Of a DNA stretch of 6,360 nt, positions 1 through 5,705 are shown piece after piece. The position numbers were made by a program, and so were the translations under genes. The stretch is from Chlamydiota bacterium. Its GTDB lineage: Bacteria > Chlamydiota > Chlamydiia > Chlamydiales > Criblamydiaceae. The first letter of the stretch is position 1. Every line of letters begins with the position of its first letter. The DNA lies in contig JAJFMC010000088.1 of the NCBI GenBank assembly GCA_021772365.1, positions 1 to 6,360 on the forward strand, given 5' to 3'. Under the pieces are notes generated by a model. That model did no database searches. It had not been told where the DNA came from and saw nothing but the letters and a program-made list of their open reading frames with translations.

Positions 1-14
1 AGGTTGTTATTCAA

Positions 15-48
15 CGCGGAGTCGCAGGAGACGCGGGGGCGCGGAGAA
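15..48. repeat. Short imperfect GC-rich tandem repeat
   Basis: Four consecutive units of 8-9 bases can be read: CGCGGAGT (15-22), CGCAGGAGA (23-31), CGCGGGGG (32-39) and CGCGGAGAA (40-48). The tract is purine-plus-C on the plus strand and far richer in GC than the AT-rich sequence around it. Low-complexity tracts of this CGCGGAG type are, from memory, common between genes in many bacteria, where they often give rise to spurious short reading frames. The repeat itself is seen directly; any function is unknown. Confidence 0.55.
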
Positions 49-140
49 GAGGGAAATATTTAGATATTCCGGGTACGCGTTTTTGTGATGAACCATTATT
101 TATAATGCGATTGCCCTGAAAACCTTATGTACGTGTTCAG

Positions 141-400
141 CCAATGTCATTAAATTAAAATAATTAAGGTTCTTCAAAAAAAAATCACCAAAACCGAATA
201 GGTCGTGCACAGCGCCGTGGAGTAAATTTTTGGTATTCGATAGACGTTCTAGGAAGAATATAAACCGGTTATCAAACTCATACTTTTACCAAAGCAAAAA
301 AACGGATGCCTCGTTTTACTCCAAGGCGCCTTACGCGCGACCTATCCGGTGATGCAGGGTCTTAGAGCTGTCAGTGATTATTTTAATTCAATGACATTGG
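141..400. repeat. Imperfect inverted repeat, about 98 bp arms
   Basis: The left arm (141-239) matches the reverse complement of the right arm (303-400). The outer block is strongest: 141-164 against 377-400 agrees at 23 of 24 positions. A second block, 185-226 against 314-352, shares ATCACC, ATAGGTCG, GGCGC and GGAGTAAA with small insertions between them. A weak inner match (GGTATTCG against GGCATCCG) brings the arms to within about 63 bases. Indels that are not multiples of three suggest the relationship is at DNA level and not kept by coding selection. It may be a decayed MITE-like element or two insertion-sequence ends head to head. No transposase or target duplication was identified. Confidence 0.7.
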
Positions 401-517
401 TGTGTGACTCGAGGTAAATCGGTAGACAAATTGAGCTTCGAAAACAGTGAAAGAGTTTAAGTTGAGAGCATTGTGTGTTCACCATATTTTTTTATTGTAT
501 TTTTCAATCAGGTGTGA

Positions 518-724
518 TTAAATTACCCCGCTACAGATTTCAGAAGAGCCTTTGAAGAAGAAAACCTCATCGACGAACTTATTCTGTTTATCATGCCAAT
601 AAGCATCGGAACAGGAATTCCACTATTCCAAAAAACGACACATGACCGAAAATGGCAGTTACTAGAATCCCAAAGCTATCCTGACGGAGGAGTTAAGCTC
701 CACTACAAAACAATCAAAACTTAA
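518..724 (+). pseudogene. RibD_C/DHFR-like reductase remnant (C-terminal part)
   Basis: An open frame preceded by an in-frame TGA at 515-517 and ending at TAA 722-724 encodes 68 residues, with no usable start. It contains ENLIDELILFIMPISIGTG followed by IPLFQ, closely matching the C-terminal core of the RibD_C/YyaP-type dihydrofolate-reductase-like family (pattern LIDEL...P...G.G.PLF). Family members are normally around 170-180 residues, so the N-terminal two thirds, including the NADPH-binding start, are missing, and nothing resembling them was found in 418-517. It is therefore a truncated relic. Its stop overlaps the radC stop by 3-4 bases in a tail-to-tail arrangement. The substrate of the intact ancestor cannot be stated. 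Confidence 0.75.
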
Positions 725-1410
725 AAAGTAACACCTTCTTGACGTAAAGAAATATACCGATCCCTACCGACAATCAGATGATCTCTAACAGGAATACCCA
801 TGAGTTTTCCCACTTCGACCAATTTTTCGGTCACACTAATATCTTCTTTGGACGGAGTAGGGTCCCCACTGGGGTGATTATGGGCAAGTAGGATACTTGA
901 TGCTTTATGGCGAATAGCCGGATAAAAGACTTCGCGGGGATGGATCAGAGAATGCGAAAGAGTCCCTATCGACACAACCTGCTGGTTAATGACATACCCT
1001 TTAACATCCATCATGACGATAGAAAATACCTCTTTCTTTTGATTTTCTAACTCGTCACGGACCAAATGGTAAGCTGATTGAGGGTGATCAATTTTCACTT
1101 TCACTGTCTGTGTTTTCTGTGAAAGACGACCGGCCAAAGCAACAAGAGCACGCAACTGTATCGCTTTTGCTCGCCCGAGCCCCTTCACTTCACACAACTC
1201 CTCGATAGTTGCATCGGCGAGATATTCCAATCCCCCAAACTTCGCCAGTAGTTCCTGCGACAGCTGTATGACAGATTTCCCTTTCATCCCACTTCCCAAA
1301 ATAATCGCCAAAAGCTCTGAATTCGATAAAGCTTCAGCCCCTTGTTTGTAAAGGCGTTCTCTTGGCCTTTCGTCAACGGGAAGGGATTGAATAGAGTAGT
1401 CACTAGCCAT
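721..1410 (-). CDS. radC: RadC family JAMM/MPN-domain protein
   Basis: The 229-residue product matches the usual length of RadC. The N-terminal part carries a helix-hairpin-helix-like region (LAIILGSG near 34-41 and CEVKGLGRAKAIQLRA at 73-88). The C-terminal JAMM/MPN metal-binding domain shows HNHPSGDPTPSKED, with H177, H179, S187 and D190, plus an upstream glutamate E160, so the metal site is complete. RadC was once linked to DNA repair, but its biochemical role remains unsettled; a metal-dependent hydrolase or nuclease-like function is inferred from the fold. It is cytoplasmic, with no signal peptide. It starts at ATG 1410, with AGGAG 7 bases upstream overlapping the hflX stop, and is the last gene of the minus-strand cluster. 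Confidence 0.95.
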   Translation of the reverse strand: MASDYSIQSLPVDERPRERLYKQGAEALSNSELLAIILGSGMKGKSVIQLSQELLAKFGGLEYLADATIEELCEVKGLGRAKAIQLRALVALAGRLSQKTQTVKVKIDHPQSAYHLVRDELENQKKEVFSIVMMDVKGYVINQQVVSIGTLSHSLIHPREVFYPAIRHKASSILLAHNHPSGDPTPSKEDISVTEKLVEVGKLMGIPVRDHLIVGRDRYISLRQEGVTF

Positions 1411-1417
1411 CGATAAA

Positions 1418-1422
1418 CTCCT
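1418..1422 (-). promoter_or_regulatory. radC ribosome binding site overlapping hflX stop
   Basis: On the minus strand AGGAG lies 7 bases before the radC ATG. Its first two bases are the last two of the hflX TAG stop codon (1421-1423). The arrangement fixes the radC start and suggests that radC translation is coupled to termination on hflX. Confidence 0.75.
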
Positions 1423-2743
1423 ATAGCTCTACTATATATTTCTCTAATTTACTAGCCAGTACTCCAGATATATCCACTTTTAGCAACACATCATTCTCTT
1501 CATAATCTTGACTAATAATTACACCGTTTCTAAGAACTTCGCTAATAAGATGATATTCACTCTGTGGAATTTTCAAATCCACGAGTTGACGTCTCTTTTG
1601 GATTTCTTCAATCATCCGCTCTTGGAGTTCATGGAATCCCTCTTTCGTTTTCGCTGAGAGGGGTATCGTTTTGGGATACTTCAATCGAACAGGATTGAAC
1701 TCAGGAGCTTTCTCCAATAGGTCAATTTTATTCAGCACAGTGATAACTGGTTTCTCTTCTGCACCAAGTTCCTTTAAAACTTCGAATGTTGTATCTGCCT
1801 GCTCGAGCGCCATAGGATGATGGATGTCAACGACATGAATCAGGATATCTGCTTCAAAAGCTTCTTCTAAGGTACTCTTAAAAGCAGCGACCAATAAGTG
1901 AGGGAGCTTCCTGATAAATCCCACTGTGTCGATGAGTAAGATCTCTTGATTATTTTCCAGAGTGAATTTACGTGTTGTCGTGTCTAAAGTAGCAAACAGC
2001 TTGTCCTCAACAAACACGCCCGCATCTGTCAACGCGTTCAGCAGCGTCGACTTCCCTGCATTTGTATACCCGATAAGCGCAAAAACCGGTATCTCTGAGC
2101 GCTTACGTCGTCCTCTCTGGGTTTTCCGGTGGGCACGAACCTCTTCTAAGTCCCTTTGCAGTTTAGTGATCTGCCGCTTAATAATTCTACGGTCGATTTC
2201 AATCTGTTTCTCCCCTTCACCTTTGAGGTATCCACCTCCTCCTCCTCCGCCAGAAGTACCCGCCTGCCTAGAGAGATGAGTCCACATTTTCTTTAACCTT
2301 GGCGCCTGATATTTCACCTGTGCCAATTCTATTTGTAGCTGAGCCTCTTTTGTTTGGGCTCTTTGTGCAAAGACACCTAGAATTACTTCTGCTCGATCCA
2401 TCACCGTCACACCGAATGCCTTTTCTAGGTTTCGCTGCTGTGCCGGGCTTATCTCATCGTCAAAAACCACAATATCAGCTTCGTGAGCTTTAGCTTTTTC
2501 GACGAATTCCTCAAGTTTCCCTTTCGTCACAAATGTGGCAGCGTCATATTTACGCAAAAAGCAAGGCACCTTTTCAAGAACTTCTACCCCATACGTTTCA
2601 CATAGCAGCTCCAGCTCTTCTAAATGCTCTTCGCAAATATGAAGCTCTTTTTGGTTTCTATACGCAGAGACCAGAACAGCAGTTTTTTTTGTGTGCCCTT
2701 CTGGTTCATTCATAAATTTATCTTTTTGTTTTTCTATGATCAT
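1421..2743 (-). CDS. hflX: GTPase HflX, ribosome-associated
   Basis: The 440-residue product is an HflX-family Obg-HflX GTPase. The N-terminal HflX domain (about 20-160) leads through a glycine run (G165-G171) and GEGEKQIEIDRR into a helical linker rich in Arg and Lys (about 186-215). The G domain then shows the P-loop GYTNAGKST (225-233), switch II DTVGF (272-276), NKID (338-341) and SAK (363-365), all intact. HflX proteins bind the large ribosomal subunit and, in E. coli, split stalled or heat-damaged 70S ribosomes using GTP. The gene begins 10 bases after the phnP-like stop and ends 10 bases before radC. ATG 2743 has no clear Shine-Dalgarno; ATG 2713 (residue 11) is an alternative start. 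Length is typical. Confidence 0.96.
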   Translation of the reverse strand: MIIEKQKDKFMNEPEGHTKKTAVLVSAYRNQKELHICEEHLEELELLCETYGVEVLEKVPCFLRKYDAATFVTKGKLEEFVEKAKAHEADIVVFDDEISPAQQRNLEKAFGVTVMDRAEVILGVFAQRAQTKEAQLQIELAQVKYQAPRLKKMWTHLSRQAGTSGGGGGGGYLKGEGEKQIEIDRRIIKRQITKLQRDLEEVRAHRKTQRGRRKRSEIPVFALIGYTNAGKSTLLNALTDAGVFVEDKLFATLDTTTRKFTLENNQEILLIDTVGFIRKLPHLLVAAFKSTLEEAFEADILIHVVDIHHPMALEQADTTFEVLKELGAEEKPVITVLNKIDLLEKAPEFNPVRLKYPKTIPLSAKTKEGFHELQERMIEEIQKRRQLVDLKIPQSEYHLISEVLRNGVIISQDYEENDVLLKVDISGVLASKLEKYIVEL

Positions 2744-2753
2744 TGACGACTAA

Positions 2754-3536
2754 TTATTCTCCCATAATATCTATTTCGAACCCATCATACGCCACCCGTA
2801 CATCTGAAGGTAAATAAGCATTAGTGTGTTCATGCTGTAACTCGTGTGCGATATGAGTAAGCCAAGTTTTTTTCGCTCCTACACGATTAGCAAAGTCTAC
2901 AGCTTCATCGACGGTAAAGTGAATATATGAAGGGGTAAAACGTAATGCGCTAAGAACTAAAACCTCTACACCACGAAGATCTTCAAATATCGATTCTGGA
3001 TAGTCATGGATATCCGTAACATAAGCAAAATTTCCAATACGAAAGCCATTGACTTTCATATTAGCCTGCTCATAAGTAAAATATTTAAACCTAAGGCCTT
3101 CAAAAGTTATCTCTCCGCGATCGTCAGGTAACTCAATTAAGTCGACCTTTGGTATCAACACATTTTTTTTGCGTTTACAAAAGATGTAGTCGAAGCGCTT
3201 TTTGAGGTCATCCCCTGTTTCTTTCGAGACCAAACAAGGGATAGGTTCACCTGATCGCATGTAGAAGACACGTAGTTCATCAATACTCGATGTATGATCG
3301 TGGTGCGCATGTGTGATCACCACTCCATCAAGATGATCGATCTCATAACGGAGAGCTTGTTCACGAAAATCAGGACCACAATCGACCAATATCTTTTTAT
3401 CTTTGAGGCTGATTATTCCAGCAGACCTTAACCGTTTATCCTCAGAATGTGTGGATTGACACACCTTACAGCGACACCCTATCACAGGTATCCCCATAGA
3501 TCCACCGGTACCTAAAAAACGAAATCTACCCTTCAC
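2754..3536 (-). CDS. phnP: PhnP-like metallo-beta-lactamase-fold hydrolase
   Basis: The 260-residue protein has the metallo-beta-lactamase fold. Cysteines C21, C23 and C26 match the structural zinc site of PhnP, and HAHHDH supplies H76, H78, D80 and H81 at the same positions I recall for E. coli PhnP. D175 (YVTD), H206, H228 and H231 fit the later ligands. The position expected to hold the ligand equivalent to E. coli H143 appears to be Q157 (context TYEQANMKVNGFRIG). PhnP is a cyclic ribose phosphodiesterase of the phosphonate pathway, but no phn genes are seen here, so the substrate is open; a general phosphodiesterase is likely. It starts at GTG 3536 with AGGAAAGG just upstream; an earlier ATG is blocked by a stop. 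It sits directly upstream of hflX, as in Chlamydia (from memory). Confidence 0.9.
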   Translation of the reverse strand: MKGRFRFLGTGGSMGIPVIGCRCKVCQSTHSEDKRLRSAGIISLKDKKILVDCGPDFREQALRYEIDHLDGVVITHAHHDHTSSIDELRVFYMRSGEPIPCLVSKETGDDLKKRFDYIFCKRKKNVLIPKVDLIELPDDRGEITFEGLRFKYFTYEQANMKVNGFRIGNFAYVTDIHDYPESIFEDLRGVEVLVLSALRFTPSYIHFTVDEAVDFANRVGAKKTWLTHIAHELQHEHTNAYLPSDVRVAYDGFEIDIMGE

Positions 3537-3539
3537 AAA

Positions 3540-3547
3540 CCTTTCCT
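3540..3547 (-). promoter_or_regulatory. Ribosome binding site supporting a GTG start
   Basis: The minus strand reads AGGAAAGG immediately before the GTG at 3536; the AGGA core is 7 bases from the start. It supports GTG as the true start of the PhnP-like gene, since the only nearby upstream ATG runs into a TAG within three codons. Confidence 0.7.
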
Positions 3548-3564
3548 ATTCCGACATTGGCAAC

Positions 3565-3593
3565 ATTATAAACGAACGTCAATTACTTGAGAA
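3565..3593 (-). promoter_or_regulatory. Possible promoter for phnP-hflX-radC
   Basis: In the 46-base gap before the PhnP-like gene, the minus strand has a perfect TATAAT (-10, 3565-3570). A TTCTCA (-35, 3588-3593, four of six consensus bases) lies 17 bases upstream, inside the last codons of the hypothetical gene. A closer TTGACG (3577-3582) is only 6 bases from the -10 and cannot pair with it. If real, the three downstream genes can be expressed separately from the hypothetical gene. Sequence match only. Confidence 0.35.
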
Positions 3594-4158
3594 TCTCTAA
3601 CGCTGTCTTATAGATATCTTTGTGAAAAAAATAAGCCCATTTTTTTTGGCTGGATTCCTCATGTAGTTCAATACGGTAATAATCACCCTGGTAAGCAAAA
3701 GTAACCTCTTGAAATGTTTTTGTCACAGTGGAGTATTTATCATCGGGATGAACAATAATTTCCAACATGGCAGGATAACTAGAAAGAAACTGATCGGTAA
3801 TAGTAGGAGTGACACCTTTAACACTGACATCACCGACCACCAAATCATAAAACTTCTGATACTTCTCGCGATCGACGACGACTTTTTTCCAACGTCCTTC
3901 ACCAGGATGGAAGTAAGTGAAATTAATGGAGTCAAAAACAAAATTTTGTCTAGCGCCGGTTTGAGGACTCACATCCTGATATTTCAACTCGTCGATCATA
4001 TTGGGAGAAAGCAGCGCATATTTTAGATCGTACAAACCTGAGGGACCGTAAAAAAGGACCAGTCCAATAGCCACCAACACTGCAAAGGCCCCTCCACCAA
4101 AAACAACTACCAGGAAAGCTGAGATTTCATTTCTTTTTGATCGATTTTGCTTGTTCAC
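3583..4158 (-). CDS. Hypothetical single-pass membrane protein
   Basis: I do not recognise the family. The 191-residue product has a basic N-terminus (MNKQNRSKRNE), one hydrophobic segment at about 13-37 (AFLVVVFGGGAFAVLVAIGL and onward), and a mixed soluble domain of about 150 residues rich in Tyr, Phe and charged residues. This suggests an N-in anchor with the C-terminal domain outside the cytoplasmic membrane. No catalytic motif or cysteine pattern is visible. The frame stays open upstream to 4254, but GTG 4158 is preferred: AGGAG lies 7 bases before it, and the 32 extra codons fall in AT-rich promoter-like DNA. It is the first gene of the minus-strand cluster, 46 bases before the PhnP-like gene, and diverges from the flavin oxidase gene. 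Confidence 0.8.
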   Translation of the reverse strand: MNKQNRSKRNEISAFLVVVFGGGAFAVLVAIGLVLFYGPSGLYDLKYALLSPNMIDELKYQDVSPQTGARQNFVFDSINFTYFHPGEGRWKKVVVDREKYQKFYDLVVGDVSVKGVTPTITDQFLSSYPAMLEIIVHPDDKYSTVTKTFQEVTFAYQGDYYRIELHEESSQKKWAYFFHKDIYKTALEILK

Positions 4159-4252
4159 GTAATAGCTCCTTGAACTCCTACCTGGTTCATGGTAAAATAT
4201 TAAAACTATCAAAAAAAAAGTTTTAAGTATACTCAACTTGTTGCATATATTC
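4159..4252. promoter_or_regulatory. Divergent intergenic promoter region
   Basis: This 94-base AT-rich gap separates the divergent hypothetical gene and the flavin oxidase gene, so it should hold both promoters. A palindrome AGTATACT (4226-4233) contains TATACT on each strand and could serve as a -10 element. For the plus strand it would put transcription about 13 bases before ATG 4253. Minus-strand TAATAT near 4198 is an alternative -10 for the hypothetical gene. No good -35 match was found for either direction, and a run of nine A (4211-4219) lies in the spacer. Confidence 0.4.
4166..4170 (-). promoter_or_regulatory. Ribosome binding site deciding a GTG start
   Basis: AGGAG on the minus strand lies 7 bases before the GTG at 4158. 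It is the only good Shine-Dalgarno near the N-terminus of the hypothetical membrane protein and places the start 32 codons inside the longest open frame. Confidence 0.7.
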
Positions 4253-5230
4253 ATGACAATTAAAAAAATTGCTGTTGTGGGATCCGGATTCGCCGGGTTA
4301 GCGACTGCTTGGCATTTAAGTAAAGACTACGAAGTCACGTTGATCACCTCTCCCCATCAGAAACATAGTGCTTCCACAGTCTCAGCAGGACTTCTGCACC
4401 CCTATGTGGGGCCAAAAGCGGTAAACAATTGGCGTGGAGAAGAAGGAGTTCAATCCACACTTCACCTCCTGAATATTGCATCCGATGCTTTAGGCAAAAA
4501 AGTATACAATGATGACGGTTTCCTACGTATCGCTGCATCTTCCAAACAGGAAAACTTTTTCAGAGAGTGTGCGGACCGGAATTCGGATGTACGCTGGCTT
4601 TCTGTTGAAGAATGCCAAAAAATGGTTCCTGGATTAGTAAAGAATCCAGGGGTCTTCATTGAATCCGGCGTTACCGTCTACCCGAATCTCTATATACAAG
4701 GATTGAAGCTCGCTCTAAAAAACCGTGGGGTTCTCTTCAGAAATGACATAATTGATTCCGCTAAAAATATTGAAGGTTACGATAAAACGATCCTATGTGT
4801 AGGGGCAGGGGTATTTCACCTAAAAGGCTTGCCAGACTTAAAATTACTCCCTGTAAAAGGCCAGATATTGCAAATCCCATGGCCCGACAACCTCCCCCCT
4901 TTACCATACAGCCTCAATTCAAAAGTTTATATGGTGATGAGTATAGATCAAAAAAGCTGTTTTGTCGGCTCTACTTTTGAAAGGAATTTTGAAAATGAAC
5001 GTGTCGACCTTAACACAGCCTGCTCGTACATCCTCCCTAAACTATATGCACTTTACCCTCCTCTCGAAGGTATCCAACCCACAGATTGTAAAACGGGAAT
5101 CCGTGTCACCGCACCAGGCCACCTACCCCTTATCCAGCAAATAGCTCCAAAAACATGGATCTTCACAGGCCTAGGATCAAAGGGTTTGTTATACCACTCT
5201 TTACTTTCAGCGAATATGAGTCTCTCATAG
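4253..5230 (+). CDS. FAD-dependent oxidoreductase, DAO family
   Basis: The product (325 residues from ATG 4253) is a D-amino-acid oxidase/glycine oxidase-like flavoprotein (DAO superfamily, which also includes ThiO and the MnmC C-terminal domain). The N-terminal Rossmann motif is VVGSGFAGLATAWHL, with G10, G12 and G15. Later marks are TILCVGAG (about 179-186), LPVKGQILQIPW (about 199-210), GIRVTAPGHLPLI (about 282-294) and GLGSKGLLYHSLL near the end, the usual C-terminal FAD contact. The oxidised substrate cannot be told; it is probably an amine or amino acid. An in-frame TTG at 4238 would add five residues; ATG is preferred although no Shine-Dalgarno precedes it. The last residues (ANMSLS) look shifted out of frame: one extra base near 5211 would give AEYESLIEEI, ending at TAA 5239-5241. 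Confidence 0.88.
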   Translation: MTIKKIAVVGSGFAGLATAWHLSKDYEVTLITSPHQKHSASTVSAGLLHPYVGPKAVNNWRGEEGVQSTLHLLNIASDALGKKVYNDDGFLRIAASSKQENFFRECADRNSDVRWLSVEECQKMVPGLVKNPGVFIESGVTVYPNLYIQGLKLALKNRGVLFRNDIIDSAKNIEGYDKTILCVGAGVFHLKGLPDLKLLPVKGQILQIPWPDNLPPLPYSLNSKVYMVMSIDQKSCFVGSTFERNFENERVDLNTACSYILPKLYALYPPLEGIQPTDCKTGIRVTAPGHLPLIQQIAPKTWIFTGLGSKGLLYHSLLSANMSLS

Positions 5231-5241
5231 AAGAAATTTAA

Positions 5242-5397
5242 ACAGGAAACCAAGCATTAATCGCTATTTTTTATCAGAATCAAAGAGTTGGTTTTTATCG
5301 TGCTGACATCGTTGTTGATGATAACGTAACTGTATAGGTTAAACGTTGTAAAGAGTTAGCTCCTGAACATTCTGTTCAATTGATCAATTATCTCAAA
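5242..5397 (+). pseudogene. GxxExxY-family protein remnant
   Basis: The frame reads IAIFYQNQRVGFYRADIVV then DDNVTV, stop (TAG 5335-5337), VKRCKELAPEHSVQLINYLK. This closely matches the conserved C-terminal half of GxxExxY proteins, a small family of about 130 residues with a PD-(D/E)xK nuclease-like core. The stop falls where the family has the Glu of its VELK motif, the predicted catalytic E-x-K, and is one base from GAG. The N-terminal half containing the name-giving GxxExxY motif is absent, and the C-terminal end runs into a reverse transcriptase fragment. It is clearly dead. The family's cellular function is not established. Confidence 0.75.
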
Positions 5398-5402
5398 GAC
5401 CC

Positions 5403-5602
5403 CGATTGCTACCTTCCCTCCTCGAACAAGAACTCGGTCTTGAATTAAGCTCTGAGAAAACAATGATCACCCACAGGTAGAAAGGATCCGAGTTCTTGGG
5501 TTTTCACTTCAAGGAAACCATATCAAGATGAGAAAGAAACCTGAAGAGAAATTCATGAAATACAAGAAATTATTTGTTGGGAATTATTCTGGTTTACAAT
5601 AA
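5403..5602 (+). pseudogene. Group II intron-type reverse transcriptase remnant
   Basis: The frame from 5403 gives LLEQELGLELSSEKTMITHR, then a TAG (5478-5480), then KGSEFLGFHFKE. This is the late palm region of group II intron-encoded reverse transcriptases (pattern LGLELS.EKT.ITH...FLGF). A shift of one base near 5513 then continues as GNHIKMRKKPEEKFMKYKK to TAA 5600-5602, typical of the stretch leading to the maturase domain, although homology beyond about 5560 is unclear. The catalytic YADD motif, the N-terminus, the maturase and HNH domains are missing, and no intron domain V/VI was found. With one stop and one frameshift it is a fossil of a group II intron or related retroelement. It directly abuts the GxxExxY fragment. 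Confidence 0.75.
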
Positions 5603-5608
5603 TATATC

Positions 5609-5629
5609 AAACCCATAAGTGGGTGTTTT
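5609..5629 (+). terminator. Weak terminator-like hairpin
   Basis: ACCCA (5611-5615), a four-base loop, then TGGGT (5620-5624) is followed by GTTTT and a further T run at 5635-5639. A 5 bp stem is short for an intrinsic terminator. Its position just after the reverse transcriptase relic and before the Nudix gene fits an old 3' end, and it makes a Nudix start at 5619 unlikely. Confidence 0.3.
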
Positions 5630-5692
5630 AAAGTCTTTTGATTTTCTGATTGGTTGGAAAGTTGGGGCGATTAAAGCAACTACGAGAAGAAT

Positions 5693-5698
5693 AGAGGT
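5693..5698 (+). promoter_or_regulatory. Ribosome binding site supporting a TTG start
   Basis: AGAGGT ends 7 bases before TTG 5706. No ATG exists in the frame upstream of the Nudix core, and this is the best Shine-Dalgarno in the region, so it favours the TTG as the start. Confidence 0.6.
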
Positions 5699-5705
5699 AA
5701 CATTT

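Larger units (their letters stand above)
1..517. other. Non-coding stretch with repeats, no convincing gene
   Basis: No long open frame was found on either strand. The first 50 bases are GC-rich and repetitive, and the middle is dominated by the inverted repeat described separately. Bases 418-517 are AT-rich and hold nothing I can name. Short open stretches of about 50 to 60 codons exist over the repeat arms (for example plus strand 253-417 and a minus-strand one ending near 110), but they lack a credible start and ribosome binding site and I recognise no family. The stretch lies beyond a decayed gene, so it looks like a gene graveyard. Confidence 0.6.

Noticed and set aside
15..105. Minus-strand ATG frame of about 30 codons ending in SAPPRLLRLRVE
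   Set aside because: It is mostly a translation of the GC-rich tandem repeat, a common source of spurious frames, with no ribosome binding site.
253..417. Plus-strand frame of 54 codons over the right repeat arm, with a similar-looking minus-strand frame over the left arm
   Set aside because: The similarity of the two translations follows from the inverted repeat. Indels between the arms are not multiples of three, and neither has a start with a ribosome binding site.
2688..2695. Run of eight A (minus strand) near the start of hflX as a slippage site
   Set aside because: It encodes normal KK residues, the frame is intact around it, and nothing suggests a programmed shift.
1962..2715. Plus-strand open frames opposite hflX (1962-2279, 2299-2493, 2533-2715)
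   Set aside because: They lie antisense to a strongly conserved GTPase gene, have no family resemblance, and contain Pro runs that simply mirror the glycine codons.
3709..4026. Plus- and minus-strand frames inside the hypothetical membrane protein gene
   Set aside because: They are out-of-frame shadows. The chosen minus-strand frame alone has a Shine-Dalgarno, a membrane segment and a longer open length.
4344..5253. Small frames on both strands within the flavin oxidase gene
   Set aside because: They overlap a conserved FAD-binding protein in other frames and show no recognisable domain.
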